Source: an uncultured Granulosicoccaceae bacterium (GTDB lineage Bacteria > Pseudomonadota > Gammaproteobacteria > Granulosicoccales > Granulosicoccaceae). From it: 64,000 bases of DNA. Within the stretch, counting starts at the first letter, position 1. Every line of letters starts with the position of its first letter. Of the stretch, positions 11,004-22,138 are shown piece after piece. The notes under the pieces are model-generated. The model had not been told where the DNA came from. It saw nothing but the letters and a program-made list of their open reading frames with translations, and ran no database searches. A program made the position numbers and the translations under genes. The stretch lies in the NCBI GenBank assembly GCA_938041955.1, contig CALISD010000021.1:1-64000 (forward strand). Direction: 5' to 3'.

Positions 11004-11593
11004 CAAATCAGAACCAGACCAACACGGGTGGCAAAGTCATTTTGCTCAACAAACCCTTTGGCGTGGTGAGCCAGTTCAGTGGTGAAGACAATACCCTCGC
11101 AGACCTTGTCAAAGTCAAAGGAGTGTATCCGGCCGGCCGACTAGATAAAGACAGTGAAGGGTTGCTTCTGCTGACCAACCACGGTCCTTTGCAGCATCGC
11201 ATTAGCCACCCCAGGATGAAATGGGAAAAGAGCTATTGGGTTCAAGTGGAGGGCTTGATCACTGACGATGCGTTAAAGCAATTGCAGCAGGGAGTTGCAT
11301 TAAAAGACGGGCCAGCCAAAGCGATATCAGCCGAAAAAATCGAACCGCCAACACTCTGGCCGCGCAATCCGCCGGTGCGCTATCGCGCCACCATACCGGA
11401 CAGCTGGATCAACATAACCCTCGGCGAAGGCCGCAACCGACAAGTGAGAAGGATGACTGCCTCAGTCGGTTTTCCAACACTCAGACTGATCAGACATCGG
11501 ATTGGAATGTGGGAAATTACCAACATATTGAGTGGTAAATATCAGACATTAGACTTGTCTGAGGTTCAGCTGAGGGCGCTGCTAGACCAGTAA
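10964..11593 (+). CDS. rluE: 23S rRNA pseudouridine synthase, RluE/RsuA family
   Basis: LLNKPFGVVSQFSG, YPAGRLDKDSEGLLLLTNHG, LGEGRNRQVRRMTASVGFPTLRLIRHRIG. Confidence 0.9.
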   Translation: MARPPKPTQRKRVTNQNQTNTGGKVILLNKPFGVVSQFSGEDNTLADLVKVKGVYPAGRLDKDSEGLLLLTNHGPLQHRISHPRMKWEKSYWVQVEGLITDDALKQLQQGVALKDGPAKAISAEKIEPPTLWPRNPPVRYRATIPDSWINITLGEGRNRQVRRMTASVGFPTLRLIRHRIGMWEITNILSGKYQTLDLSEVQLRALLDQ

Positions 11594-11939
11594 TTCCTTC
11601 AAAGTATTGGCAGATTTTAATGTAAATCTTGCCTGTTCAAGCCCTGCTTTCCTTGATTTGTCAGTTCAAACAATACACGATACGCTTGAATTTGCTTGAA
11701 TTGCATCAACTTAGGCCAATCTCCTGACAATTTACCTGTGTTTTCAGTCGTAAGCGGCTCAAAACGGTAGCCTGTACGAAGACTGTCAAAGCAGAGTGTT
11801 GTTTTTTAGCAACGTTCGAACTAAAGAAAGCATTTCAAACAATAATTTTTTTACTACCCCGACGCCGAATGCCCCGCCAGAAAGGCAGCGGCTCTCAATT
11901 TACTTACTGGCGAATTGTCCTCCGGAGGGACTTATTCAA

Positions 11940-13106
11940 ATGAAACTAGCTAAAAATATTGGAGCACTCGCGTCAGCAGCGGTTATCGCTGCTTCAATGT
12001 CTGCATGTTCCACTGCAGGCAAGATGAAGGACGGTGTAACTGGTACTGCTGCAAAAGTAATGGATGGCGGCGATGATGCCATGTCCGAAAAAAGCAAAAT
12101 GCTTGAATCACAGGCTGCGACGTTAGAAGCACGTGCCGCAGAACTGGACAAGCGAGAGTCAATGCTCGCCGAAAAGTCCAGCGCCATGGCTGCTGCCAGT
12201 GCAACTCCTGCCGGCTCAAACTACGGTGCCGGTGACCTGCTGCCACCGGGTGCTAAACCTGGCCAGTGCTTCACCCGCCTTTGGGTACCACCTCAATATC
12301 AGACTCTGTCTGAAAGAATTCTGGTTGAAGAAGAAGGCGAGCGAATTGAAATCATTCCTGCCACATTCAAAACGACGAAGAAGCGTGTTTTGGTAAAAGA
12401 AGCTTCTGAAAAGCTCGTTACTGTTCCTGCCACATTCAAAACTGTGAAAGAGCGGGTTATGGTAAAGCAGGCGACGAAGAAAATTTCACAGGTGAGCCCT
12501 GTCTATGAAACTGTCACTGAGCGAGTGATGGACAAGCCAGCTCACACTACCTGGAAGAAAGGCACAGGCCCTATCCAGAAGATTGATGAAACTACCGGTG
12601 AGATCATGTGTCTGGTAGAAGTACCAGCAACCTTCAAGACCGTGAAGAAGCGTGTTTTGAAGAAGCCAGCTTCAACCAACGTGCAAGACATTCCAGCGGT
12701 TTATGACACAGTCGATAAGAGCGTCATTGCAACACCTCCAACCACACGCAAAGTGGCAATCCCGGCGGTTTATAAAACCATTACCGTGACCGAAGAAGCG
12801 ACCCCTCCAAAAGAGCGCAGAATCAAGATTCCTGCAAAATATGCCACCGTCACCAAGCGAAAGCTGGTTAAAGACGGCATGATGGATTGGCGCGAGATTC
12901 TTTGCGATACCAACATGACTCGCGATCGCATCTCTGCTATCCAGACTGCACTGAAAGCTGCTGGCCACAACCCTGGCACAATCGATGGCGTCATTGGTGG
13001 TGACACCATGAAAGCTGTCAACGCATTCCAACGTAAGAAAGGATTGCCGGTTGATAGATACCTGAATATCGCCACCGTTCAGGCGCTCGGAGTGTCACCG
13101 AAGTAA
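11940..13106 (+). CDS. Putative lipoprotein: coiled coil + about 8 VPAxYKTV repeats + PG_binding_1-like domain
   Basis: ATG at 11940 preceded by tccggaggga; lipobox-like SMSAC; coiled-coil heptads; repeats; C-terminal ISAIQTALKAAGHNPGTIDGVIGGDTMKAVNAFQRKKGLPVDRYLNIATVQALG. ORF track start 11796 is probably too far upstream. Confidence 0.85.
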   Translation: MKLAKNIGALASAAVIAASMSACSTAGKMKDGVTGTAAKVMDGGDDAMSEKSKMLESQAATLEARAAELDKRESMLAEKSSAMAAASATPAGSNYGAGDLLPPGAKPGQCFTRLWVPPQYQTLSERILVEEEGERIEIIPATFKTTKKRVLVKEASEKLVTVPATFKTVKERVMVKQATKKISQVSPVYETVTERVMDKPAHTTWKKGTGPIQKIDETTGEIMCLVEVPATFKTVKKRVLKKPASTNVQDIPAVYDTVDKSVIATPPTTRKVAIPAVYKTITVTEEATPPKERRIKIPAKYATVTKRKLVKDGMMDWREILCDTNMTRDRISAIQTALKAAGHNPGTIDGVIGGDTMKAVNAFQRKKGLPVDRYLNIATVQALGVSPK

Positions 13107-13187
13107 GCGGAACTTAACCGTAAATGTAGTCAAATTGGCCCAAGTAAGGGCCAATTAGCAGCAAGTCTCACGCTGCAAGCTGTACTC

Positions 13188-13224
13188 CACCCGCTCCGGG
13201 TTATCCGGTGCGGGTTTTTTTTTA
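13188..13224 (+). terminator. Rho-independent terminator
   Basis: cccgc-(tccgggttatccggt)-gcggg followed by nine T; a second hairpin attggccc-aagtaa-gggccaat lies just upstream. Confidence 0.8.
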
Positions 13225-13326
13225 ATATTGTTAACCTTTTGAAATGTCATTATATTGTTACACTATGGGTAAGCGCCGGACCACCAGCAGGTTCCGGCTT
13301 GTTGTAACTCGGTAATGTAGAAGCTC

Positions 13327-14988
13327 ATGTATCCAGAGAACATCGCGGCAAAAGGAATAGCTGCGCTCGTCTCATTTCTCCTGCTGATTTTGCCCCCAGC
13401 GATATTTGCGGATGAAACTTACGGCGCAACCCTTGTGGCTGTCGAACAAATCGACTCCGGCCAACACTCGCATCGAGTATCTGTACAACTCAACAACCGT
13501 GTAGAGCACTTACTGCTCAATGCACACCCTCATCTAAACGAACTTCTGATCGTAGATACCGAGGGCAATACGCATCAACAAAACGGCATTGCCTACACTG
13601 GAATCGTGGAATCCTTACCGGCTTCTTCATGGGCCAGAATCGTCATTGACGGGGACTACGTCGCTGGCACCGTCAACACTAACGGCCAGAGCGTACACCT
13701 TTCATCTGATGGCTCAGTGTTCAACACAGCAGATGTAGAACAAACTCTCGGCCACGATTCAGTGCTGTTGCCGCCGCCGCTCCCGCCAAAACGGCAAATA
13801 CAAGAGGCGGAATTATTTGAACAGATAGCAGTCCCCGTACTAACACCGTTTCTAGACCGGGAAGGGGTGGTGTCCACAGTGGCCCGAATCGGCGTCGTCG
13901 TCGACTCTCTTTACGAGGAAGCGATAGGCGGCAGAGGCTTGAGCAAAGCGATCGCTACCATTAACTCGGTGGACGGGTTATACCGAGAAAAATTCGGTCT
14001 GGCGTTAAAAGTTGATGTGGTTGTGCTGATCACAGATACAGAAACCCTGGTCTTGAACGGCGCTTCGCTTGAAGACAATCTGGGGCTGTTTCGCGACTAC
14101 CGAATTCAATCAGACCTCTTACCAGCCGACCTCGGGCTGGTGCATCTTTTTACCGGTATCGAGACCAGCGACGATTCAATCGGCCTTGCTTATAGTGGTG
14201 CAGCGTGTCGAACCGATGGCTACGACGTCAGTATGTCTCGACCATTTCGCTACCCGGTCATTTTAGCGGCGCACGAGATTGGCCATAACCTCGGTGCTAT
14301 GCACGATGACGAGACCACTGATTGCCAGAGCCTCACTGACAATTTGATGTTTTCTGAAATTAATTCAACGACCACACAGGAGTTTTCAAGCTGCAGCACC
14401 ACTGCAATAAACAACCGTTTGCAGCAAAGCGCCTGTTACGAAGCAGCTATCGATATCGGGCTCGCGATCACCCAACTCGAGTCAAATCAAATTCTCGCGA
14501 CTGTGACCAACCATGATACAGAACGAGCTTTTCCCGCAGCAAAATTACAGATAGACCTGAAAAACGCGACAATCGCTGAAGCACCAGCGAGTTGTGTGCT
14601 GGAAGCACCAACAAAACTCATCTGCACAATTGCAGCGACGTATGCAGGCGACGAGCAAGCATTGGCAGTGAAGTTGCGACTGGATCCAAATGAAGCGCGC
14701 ACAGTTAACGTACGTCTCGACCCTGTTGGTTTTTTCGATCTTACCGATGCTAACAATGCGGTTGAACTGATCATCCCACGTGAACAACCGGAACCATTGG
14801 CAAGTACCGGTGGCGAAATCACTGTTCAAGGGGCTGGTGGAAGTGGCGCAGGCAACGGAACAAGCGGCGCAGTAGCGACCGGTGGCAGCGGTGGTGGTGG
14901 GAGCTTCGCACCATGGTTGTGGTGGTTGCTTTTGCCCTGCATTTTTTACAGGCACTTTGGCATCCACGGCCGTAGCAAACTCAACTAA
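13327..14988 (+). CDS. Secreted reprolysin-like zinc metalloprotease with GlyGly-CTERM-like C-terminus
   Basis: signal peptide, HEIGHNLGAMHD (HExxHxxGxxHD), C-terminal GGSGGGGSFAPWLWWLLLPCIFYRHFGIHGRSKLN. Confidence 0.88.
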   Translation: MYPENIAAKGIAALVSFLLLILPPAIFADETYGATLVAVEQIDSGQHSHRVSVQLNNRVEHLLLNAHPHLNELLIVDTEGNTHQQNGIAYTGIVESLPASSWARIVIDGDYVAGTVNTNGQSVHLSSDGSVFNTADVEQTLGHDSVLLPPPLPPKRQIQEAELFEQIAVPVLTPFLDREGVVSTVARIGVVVDSLYEEAIGGRGLSKAIATINSVDGLYREKFGLALKVDVVVLITDTETLVLNGASLEDNLGLFRDYRIQSDLLPADLGLVHLFTGIETSDDSIGLAYSGAACRTDGYDVSMSRPFRYPVILAAHEIGHNLGAMHDDETTDCQSLTDNLMFSEINSTTTQEFSSCSTTAINNRLQQSACYEAAIDIGLAITQLESNQILATVTNHDTERAFPAAKLQIDLKNATIAEAPASCVLEAPTKLICTIAATYAGDEQALAVKLRLDPNEARTVNVRLDPVGFFDLTDANNAVELIIPREQPEPLASTGGEITVQGAGGSGAGNGTSGAVATGGSGGGGSFAPWLWWLLLPCIFYRHFGIHGRSKLN

Positions 14989-15035
14989 AACACACTCCTC
15001 TGTTATTCCGGAGGAGCTAGACACCCAATGTCCCC

Positions 15036-16061
15036 TTAAAAGCGACGCTGAGCAGAAGCAGCTGCTATCGATACCAACGCCTCCTTATACTTACTCTCAG
15101 GCAAACACGACAACGCCTGTATTGCCAACTTTACCTGCTGTTGCGCCTGCTCAACCGTGCGCTCAATCGCACCTGACTGACATACCAGTTTAACCACTAA
15201 CTGCACACGCTCTTCAGATAACTGCCCGCTTTGTTGCGCTGCCAGCAGGGCAGCACGAATTTCGTCGCACTCTGATTGGCCAACCGTTTGAAGTGCATAG
15301 ATCAAAGGCAGCGTTGGCTTACCTTCGACGAGATCATCACCGGCATTCTTGCCCAGTTCATCGCTGTCGGCAGTGTAGTCGAGCACATCGTCTATTAACT
15401 GAAACGCAATGCCCAGACGCGCGCCATAATCTGCCATGGCATGTTCACGTTCGCTATCTGCCTCCGCCAGCACTGAACCGAGCTGAGTGGCGGCTTCAAA
15501 TAGCTTTCCCGTCTTCGCTGAAATCACTTCCATATAACGCGCTTCAGTCACTTCAGCTTCACCAATATTCATCAATTGCATTACCTCACCCGCTGCAATT
15601 GTGTTGGTAGCGGCCGAAAGGATTTCCATCACTCGCATCTGGCCTACTTCAACCATCATTTCGAATGAGCGTGAATACAAGAAGTCACCGACCAATACAG
15701 CAGCCTCATTACCCCACACTGTATTGGCTGTTTCACGTCCCCGCCGAAGGCTTGACGAGTCGACCACATCATCATGCAGCAGAGTTGCGGTGTGAATAAA
15801 TTCGATAATGGCGGCAATGTTGGTGTGATAATTCCCTTCATAACCCTGCGCCAGAGCAGACAGTAACACCAGCTTTGGCCGGAGCCTTTTTCCGCCGGCA
15901 CCTATGATGTAGTGGCCCATCTGATTGATAAGCACAACATCTGACTGCAGGGCAGTTTGAATTCTCTGGTTCACCTCTAGCATTGCCTGCGATACAAGCG
16001 CATCTACTGACGTACTGGTACGCAGATTTTCAGGGTTGAGAGGCGCTTCTAATTGACTCAT
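15036..16061 (-). CDS. ispB: Octaprenyl/polyprenyl diphosphate synthase
   Basis: GGKRLRPKLVLLSA, LLHDDVVDSSSLRRGRETAN, FQLIDDVLDYTAD. Confidence 0.95.
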   Translation of the reverse strand: MSQLEAPLNPENLRTSTSVDALVSQAMLEVNQRIQTALQSDVVLINQMGHYIIGAGGKRLRPKLVLLSALAQGYEGNYHTNIAAIIEFIHTATLLHDDVVDSSSLRRGRETANTVWGNEAAVLVGDFLYSRSFEMMVEVGQMRVMEILSAATNTIAAGEVMQLMNIGEAEVTEARYMEVISAKTGKLFEAATQLGSVLAEADSEREHAMADYGARLGIAFQLIDDVLDYTADSDELGKNAGDDLVEGKPTLPLIYALQTVGQSECDEIRAALLAAQQSGQLSEERVQLVVKLVCQSGAIERTVEQAQQQVKLAIQALSCLPESKYKEALVSIAAASAQRRF

Positions 16062-16318
16062 TGTTTGGGTCGGACTATCATTGGAGGGTTTTCGGCGACT
16101 TTAAAAGCGCTTCCTGAGTCGCTCCCCAGCTTGAGATCTTAAGCATTGCCTTAGTCTTGTATTAGGTGAGCTTGAGAAATCATTTAGCAGAACGGCTATC
16201 TTTGTTTAATAGCTGATGCTGCAGCTAAAGGTTTGGCAGACCAAATTATCGGTCTATCGTCTCTAAGACGCTAGCAAAAGTTTCAACGTTGGCGAGTAAT
16301 TCGCCCGAGAGTAGCAAC

Positions 16319-16579
16319 ATGGCACATAAAAAAGCAGGTGGTAGTACACGCAACGGTCGCGATTCTGAATCCAAACGACTCGGCGTCAAGAAATATGGCG
16401 GCCAGGCAGTGCTGGCTGGCAACATATTGATTCGTCAACGTGGTACTAAAGTACACGCTGGACTCAACGTAGGTGTTGGCAAAGACCACACACTATTTGC
16501 CAAAGCTCACGGCGTGGTCAAGTTCCACACCGGCGGCCCGAAAAATCGTAAATTCGTCAGCGTGGTTGATGCGTCGTAA
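16319..16579 (+). CDS. rpmA: 50S ribosomal protein L27
   Basis: [44 protein letters not shown]; start ATG at 16319. Confidence 0.97.
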   Translation: MAHKKAGGSTRNGRDSESKRLGVKKYGGQAVLAGNILIRQRGTKVHAGLNVGVGKDHTLFAKAHGVVKFHTGGPKNRKFVSVVDAS

Positions 16580-16605
16580 AACGGCATCGCAACCGCACTG
16601 ACCAA

Positions 16606-16633
16606 ACCCCGTCACTTGGCGGGGTTTTTTATT
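16606..16633 (+). terminator. Rho-independent terminator after rpmA
   Basis: accccg-tcactt-ggcggggtttttt. Confidence 0.8.
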
Positions 16634-16675
16634 TGTACCACTGGATTTAGCCTGACCAAGTCCGACTCCAGCTAA

Positions 16676-17842
<1,167 letters not shown>

Positions 17843-17932
17843 GAACACTGGTTGGTATTGCCTTGCTCCACGATTCAGGCAATATCACCCGACTTAACGC
17901 ACCAGATAAACTCATCGGCTCACACCATCATC

Positions 17933-19084
17933 ATGCAAACCACGACGGGTTCCACCGCAGCTCAAAAAAAGCCAAAAAAGCGCTGGGTAGTGAAGATTGG
18001 CAGTGCGCTTATCACGGCCGATAACGGGCTGCATCTGGACAACATTCATCAGTGGTCGCGACAGTTTGCGGCACTAATGAATGACCATGTTGAATTGGTT
18101 CTGGTGTCATCCGGCTCTATTGCCGAGGGCATGCATCGGCTGCAATGGTCAGAGCGCCCTACGGCGCTACACGAACTGCAAGCAGCAGCCGCTGTTGGAC
18201 AGATGGGTTTGGTCCGCGCCTATGAATCAGAGCTTCAAACACATGGCTTGCATACTGCGCAGATACTGTTAACCCATGATGACCTTAGCAATCGCAAGCG
18301 TTACCTGAATGCCAAGAGCACTCTGGCGACACTTTTAGCGCTTCGCGTGCTACCCGTAATCAATGAAAACGATACCGTCACCACCGATGAAATCGGTGTC
18401 GGGGACAACGACAATCTCGCCGCATTGGTTGCCAATCTAATCTCTGCAGATCAATTGATTATATTGACAGATCAAACCGGTCTATTCGATTCCGACCCGA
18501 CCAGAAACCCACAGGCGACACTCATCAAAGAGGCCACCGCCGGTGATCCGGAATTATTTGATATGGCGGGGCCGAGCAACAACCGCTTGGCAATCGGTGG
18601 CATGCGCACCAAGGTTCTTGCGGCAGAACGTGCTGCACGCTCCGGCACAGACACTGTGATCGCATCAGGGCGAGAGCAGGATGTACTAATTCGATTGCAC
18701 CGTGGTGAATCGATCGGCACAAAACTGCTCGCTACCCACAAGAAGTTGGTGGCGCATAAAATGTGGCTGGCCAATCAACTCAAAGTACGCGGCAAGTTGC
18801 ACATTGACAGTGGCGCACAGGAAAAAATGAATGATGGTATATGCAGCCTGCTACCGGTTGGCGTTACCAGCGTGGACGGAGAGTTCCGGCGTGGCGAATT
18901 AGTCTCTATCTGTTCGGCTGACGGCACTGAGATAGCACGCGGGCTGGTCAATTACAACGCCACAGAGGCAGCCCTGCTAATGGGGTGTCAGAGCGATATG
19001 ATAAATGAGCGTCTGGGTTACGTACATGAACCAGAGCTGGTCAACCGGGACAACATGGTGGCGGTCAATGCCCGCCACCGGTAA
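17933..19084 (+). CDS. proB: Glutamate 5-kinase (with PUA domain)
   Basis: RWVVKIGSALIT, LVSSGSIAEGM, NENDTVTTDEIGVGDNDNLAALVA; likely start ATG 17933. Confidence 0.95.
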   Translation: MQTTTGSTAAQKKPKKRWVVKIGSALITADNGLHLDNIHQWSRQFAALMNDHVELVLVSSGSIAEGMHRLQWSERPTALHELQAAAAVGQMGLVRAYESELQTHGLHTAQILLTHDDLSNRKRYLNAKSTLATLLALRVLPVINENDTVTTDEIGVGDNDNLAALVANLISADQLIILTDQTGLFDSDPTRNPQATLIKEATAGDPELFDMAGPSNNRLAIGGMRTKVLAAERAARSGTDTVIASGREQDVLIRLHRGESIGTKLLATHKKLVAHKMWLANQLKVRGKLHIDSGAQEKMNDGICSLLPVGVTSVDGEFRRGELVSICSADGTEIARGLVNYNATEAALLMGCQSDMINERLGYVHEPELVNRDNMVAVNARHR

Positions 19085-19097
19085 ACCGTTGAGTTTT

Positions 19098-19358
19098 TTA
19101 AAGCGCTTGTATCTGCGCGTTCAAACGACTTTTATATCGTGCGGCTTTGTTCTTGTGAACGTGGCCTTTTCTCGCCATGCTATCGAGCACAGGCACTGCC
19201 GCCGTGTAGGCATCAGTGGCCGCTGTTTTATCGCCAGCAGCAATAGCGCTAACCACTCGCTTTACATGTGTACGCATCATCGAACGCATACCTGCGTTTC
19301 GAGTACGTCTTGTTTCCGCCTGACGGGCGCGTTTTTTGGCTTGGAGGGAATTCGCCAA
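19098..19358 (-). CDS. rpsT: 30S ribosomal protein S20
   Basis: [35 protein letters not shown]. Confidence 0.96.
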   Translation of the reverse strand: MANSLQAKKRARQAETRRTRNAGMRSMMRTHVKRVVSAIAAGDKTAATDAYTAAVPVLDSMARKGHVHKNKAARYKSRLNAQIQAL

Positions 19359-19519
19359 GTCAGTCTCCTAGAAGAATTGCAAATGCAACAAAGCAGTATC
19401 GTTCGTGCTCATTCTGTTGTCAACCGTTTGCAGCCAATTTCGGCGGCCAATTTGACTTTGATTCGCAGTATTCAAGCTGTCGGCGCGATTATCAGTTGTG
19501 CAATGTTGACCCCGGCTTA

Positions 19520-21082
19520 ATGGCAACCGGTAAATTCAGCTTGCTGCGTTCAGGGTCTGTGGTCAGTGCCATGACACTGTTGTCACGAATCCTGGGCTTC
19601 ATACGTGACCAGGTGTTTGCCTATATTTTTGGCGCAGGCTCACTGACCGATGCTTTTTTGGTGGCCTTCAAAATCCCGAATTTTCTGCGCCGTCTATTCG
19701 CTGAAGGGGCTTTCGCACAGTCTTTTGTACCGGTTTTTTCAGAATACAAAGAGACTCGATCACCGGATGCACTAAGAGCCCTGGCAGCACAGGTCAGCGG
19801 CACCCTTGGTTGGATAGTATTAGTACTTAGCATTGTGGGCAGTGTGTTCGCACCGGCCCTTATCAGCCTGTTCGCTCCGGGCTTTGAAAACGGCGGCGAG
19901 CGCGCTGTGACGGCAACGGCTTTGCTGCGCATCACTTTTCCTTATCTGTTCTTCATCTCTCTTGTCGCCTACTGCGGCAGCGTACTCAACACATTTCAGC
20001 GCTTCGCGGTGCCTGCCTTTACACCAGTGTTGCTGAACGTCTGCCTGATCACAGCCGCTCTGTGGGGCTCAAAATTTTTCGACGTACCAGTCACTGCACT
20101 GGCCTGGGGTGTATTTGCAGCAGGGTTATCTCAGCTCCTTTTTCAGTTGCCATCACTGTACAAACTCGGCTTATTGTCGATGCCGAAATGGGGCTGGAAA
20201 GATAGCGGCGTGCAAAAAATATTAAAGCTGATGCTGCCGGCGATACTCGGGTCCTCAGTCGGTCAGATCAATTTACTGCTCGATACCATTATCGCGTCGT
20301 TTCTGGTCGCTGGCAGCTTGAGTTGGCTTTATTTCGCAGATCGATTAGTCGAATTTCCACTGGGAATCTTTGGCATCGCCATTGCGACCGTCATTCTTCC
20401 GCGACTATCAGCAGCACACTCAACAGACAAAGCAGGTGACTTTAATAACACGATGAGTTGGGGGTTCAGGGCCGCCACACTGCTCGCCTTCCCGTCCGCT
20501 GCAGCGCTTTTGGTATTGGCAGCTCCATTGATCGCCACACTTTTCGGCTACGGTGAGTTCCAACCGGAGGATGTGCGAATGTCTGCCTGGGCCTTACGCG
20601 CCTACGCGCTGGCACTGCCTGGCCTGGTGTTGGTGAAAATTTTTGCACCCGGCTTTTTTGCTCGCCAAAACACCCGCACTCCGGTTCGCATTGGAATTAT
20701 CTCTATGATCAGCAACATGGCCTACAACATCATATTTGTCGGCGCCATGATGCTGGCTGCCTTACCAGCCGCACATGCAGGCCTGGCATTGGCGACCGCT
20801 TTATCTGCCAACCAGAATGCGTTCATGCTGTATCGACGTTTAAAGCACGACAACATCTACCATCTTCAAAGTGTTGATACGGCCACCATCAAGCGGGTAT
20901 TGATCGCAACTGCCGTGATGACGGTGGTCATTCTATTGATCAATCCTGCATTCGATGCCTGGTTGGCAATGCAGGCAATCGAACGGGCAACCCACTTAGC
21001 CGGTATAATCCTGGCTGCAATACTGGCTTATGGCACCACTCTGCTTGCTACAGGCTTTAGACCCACCAGCTACAGGGTGTAG
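19520..21082 (+). CDS. murJ: Lipid II flippase MurJ (MviN)
   Basis: SGSVVSAMTLLSRILGFIRDQVFAYIFGAGSLTDAFLVAFKIPNFLRRLFAEGAFAQSFVPV; start set at ATG 19520 because the upstream ORF extension overlaps rpsT. Confidence 0.96.
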   Translation: MATGKFSLLRSGSVVSAMTLLSRILGFIRDQVFAYIFGAGSLTDAFLVAFKIPNFLRRLFAEGAFAQSFVPVFSEYKETRSPDALRALAAQVSGTLGWIVLVLSIVGSVFAPALISLFAPGFENGGERAVTATALLRITFPYLFFISLVAYCGSVLNTFQRFAVPAFTPVLLNVCLITAALWGSKFFDVPVTALAWGVFAAGLSQLLFQLPSLYKLGLLSMPKWGWKDSGVQKILKLMLPAILGSSVGQINLLLDTIIASFLVAGSLSWLYFADRLVEFPLGIFGIAIATVILPRLSAAHSTDKAGDFNNTMSWGFRAATLLAFPSAAALLVLAAPLIATLFGYGEFQPEDVRMSAWALRAYALALPGLVLVKIFAPGFFARQNTRTPVRIGIISMISNMAYNIIFVGAMMLAALPAAHAGLALATALSANQNAFMLYRRLKHDNIYHLQSVDTATIKRVLIATAVMTVVILLINPAFDAWLAMQAIERATHLAGIILAAILAYGTTLLATGFRPTSYRV

Positions 21083-21132
21083 GTATTGTGTCAGTAAGCA
21101 CAGGCATCAACTTCAGGATTTAATCTAAACCA

Positions 21133-22071
21133 GTGGAACTTATACGCGGACTGTACAACCTGCGAGAACATCATCGCGGATGTGCAGTGACTATTGGCAA
21201 TTTTGATGGAATACACCTTGGTCATCAAAACCTGATTGACACAGTTTGCCAGCACGCAAACATCAACAAGCTTCGGGCTTGTGTGGTTAGTTTCGAGCCT
21301 TTGCCGGTTGAGTATTTTGTGGCCAAAGACAAACGCCCGCACAGGCTGACATCGCTACGCGAGAAAATATCGGTACTTGGCACACACCCGCTGGAACAGC
21401 TCCTGTTGTTAAGATTTAACCAAAGCCTCGCCAACACCACCGCCGCTGACTTTATCAAGCAAGTCCTGATAGACGGGCTGAACGCGAAATACTTATTAGT
21501 CGGCGATGACTTTCAATTTGGTAAAGACCGCGAAGGCAACTTCGGCACGCTAAAAACTGCCGGCGAGCAATACGGATTTGAACTCCAGCAGGCGAGCACC
21601 CTGATGGCTGCAAATGATCGGATATCCAGCACCAGAGTCCGGGCACTACTGGCCAATGGTGACCTCGATTCAGCTGCAGAACTGCTGGGCAGAAGCTATT
21701 CTCTACAGGGGCGGGTCGAATACGGCGCTCAACTTGGCCGGACATTGGGCTTCCCGACTGCAAATATAGCGCTACGGGGTCACAATCCACCGTTGCGGGG
21801 TGTATTTGCGGTAGCAGTCACCAGCGGCCAGCATCCAGACCACATTCACAATGGCATTGCCAATATAGGGGTTAAGCCCACCGTCAATGGAATGCGTTTG
21901 AGCCTTGAGGTGCATTTGCTGGATTTTGCTGCTGATTTATATGGACAACAGTTGCGAGTAAACTTTATGCACAAACTCAGAAATGAAAAAAAGTTTCACG
22001 GCTTAGATGAATTGAGGGCCGCTATTGCAACTGATGAGCAAAACGCCCGACAATGGTTTACCCAAAAATAA
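21133..22071 (+). CDS. ribF: Bifunctional riboflavin kinase/FAD synthetase
   Basis: TIGNFDGIHLGHQNLI, VGDDFQFGKDREG, LGFPTANIAL. Confidence 0.95.
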   Translation: MELIRGLYNLREHHRGCAVTIGNFDGIHLGHQNLIDTVCQHANINKLRACVVSFEPLPVEYFVAKDKRPHRLTSLREKISVLGTHPLEQLLLLRFNQSLANTTAADFIKQVLIDGLNAKYLLVGDDFQFGKDREGNFGTLKTAGEQYGFELQQASTLMAANDRISSTRVRALLANGDLDSAAELLGRSYSLQGRVEYGAQLGRTLGFPTANIALRGHNPPLRGVFAVAVTSGQHPDHIHNGIANIGVKPTVNGMRLSLEVHLLDFAADLYGQQLRVNFMHKLRNEKKFHGLDELRAAIATDEQNARQWFTQK

Positions 22072-22138
22072 TTCATCAAATAAATTTTTTAATTAAGAAC
22101 CAAGTGAGCATCCCGCTTTCTATGCAGCTTTGTAAAAA

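Noticed and set aside
19005-19520. 171-aa plus-strand ORF and the upstream extension of the murJ ORF
   Set aside because: Overlap proB and antisense rpsT; recognisable MurJ homology begins only at 19520.
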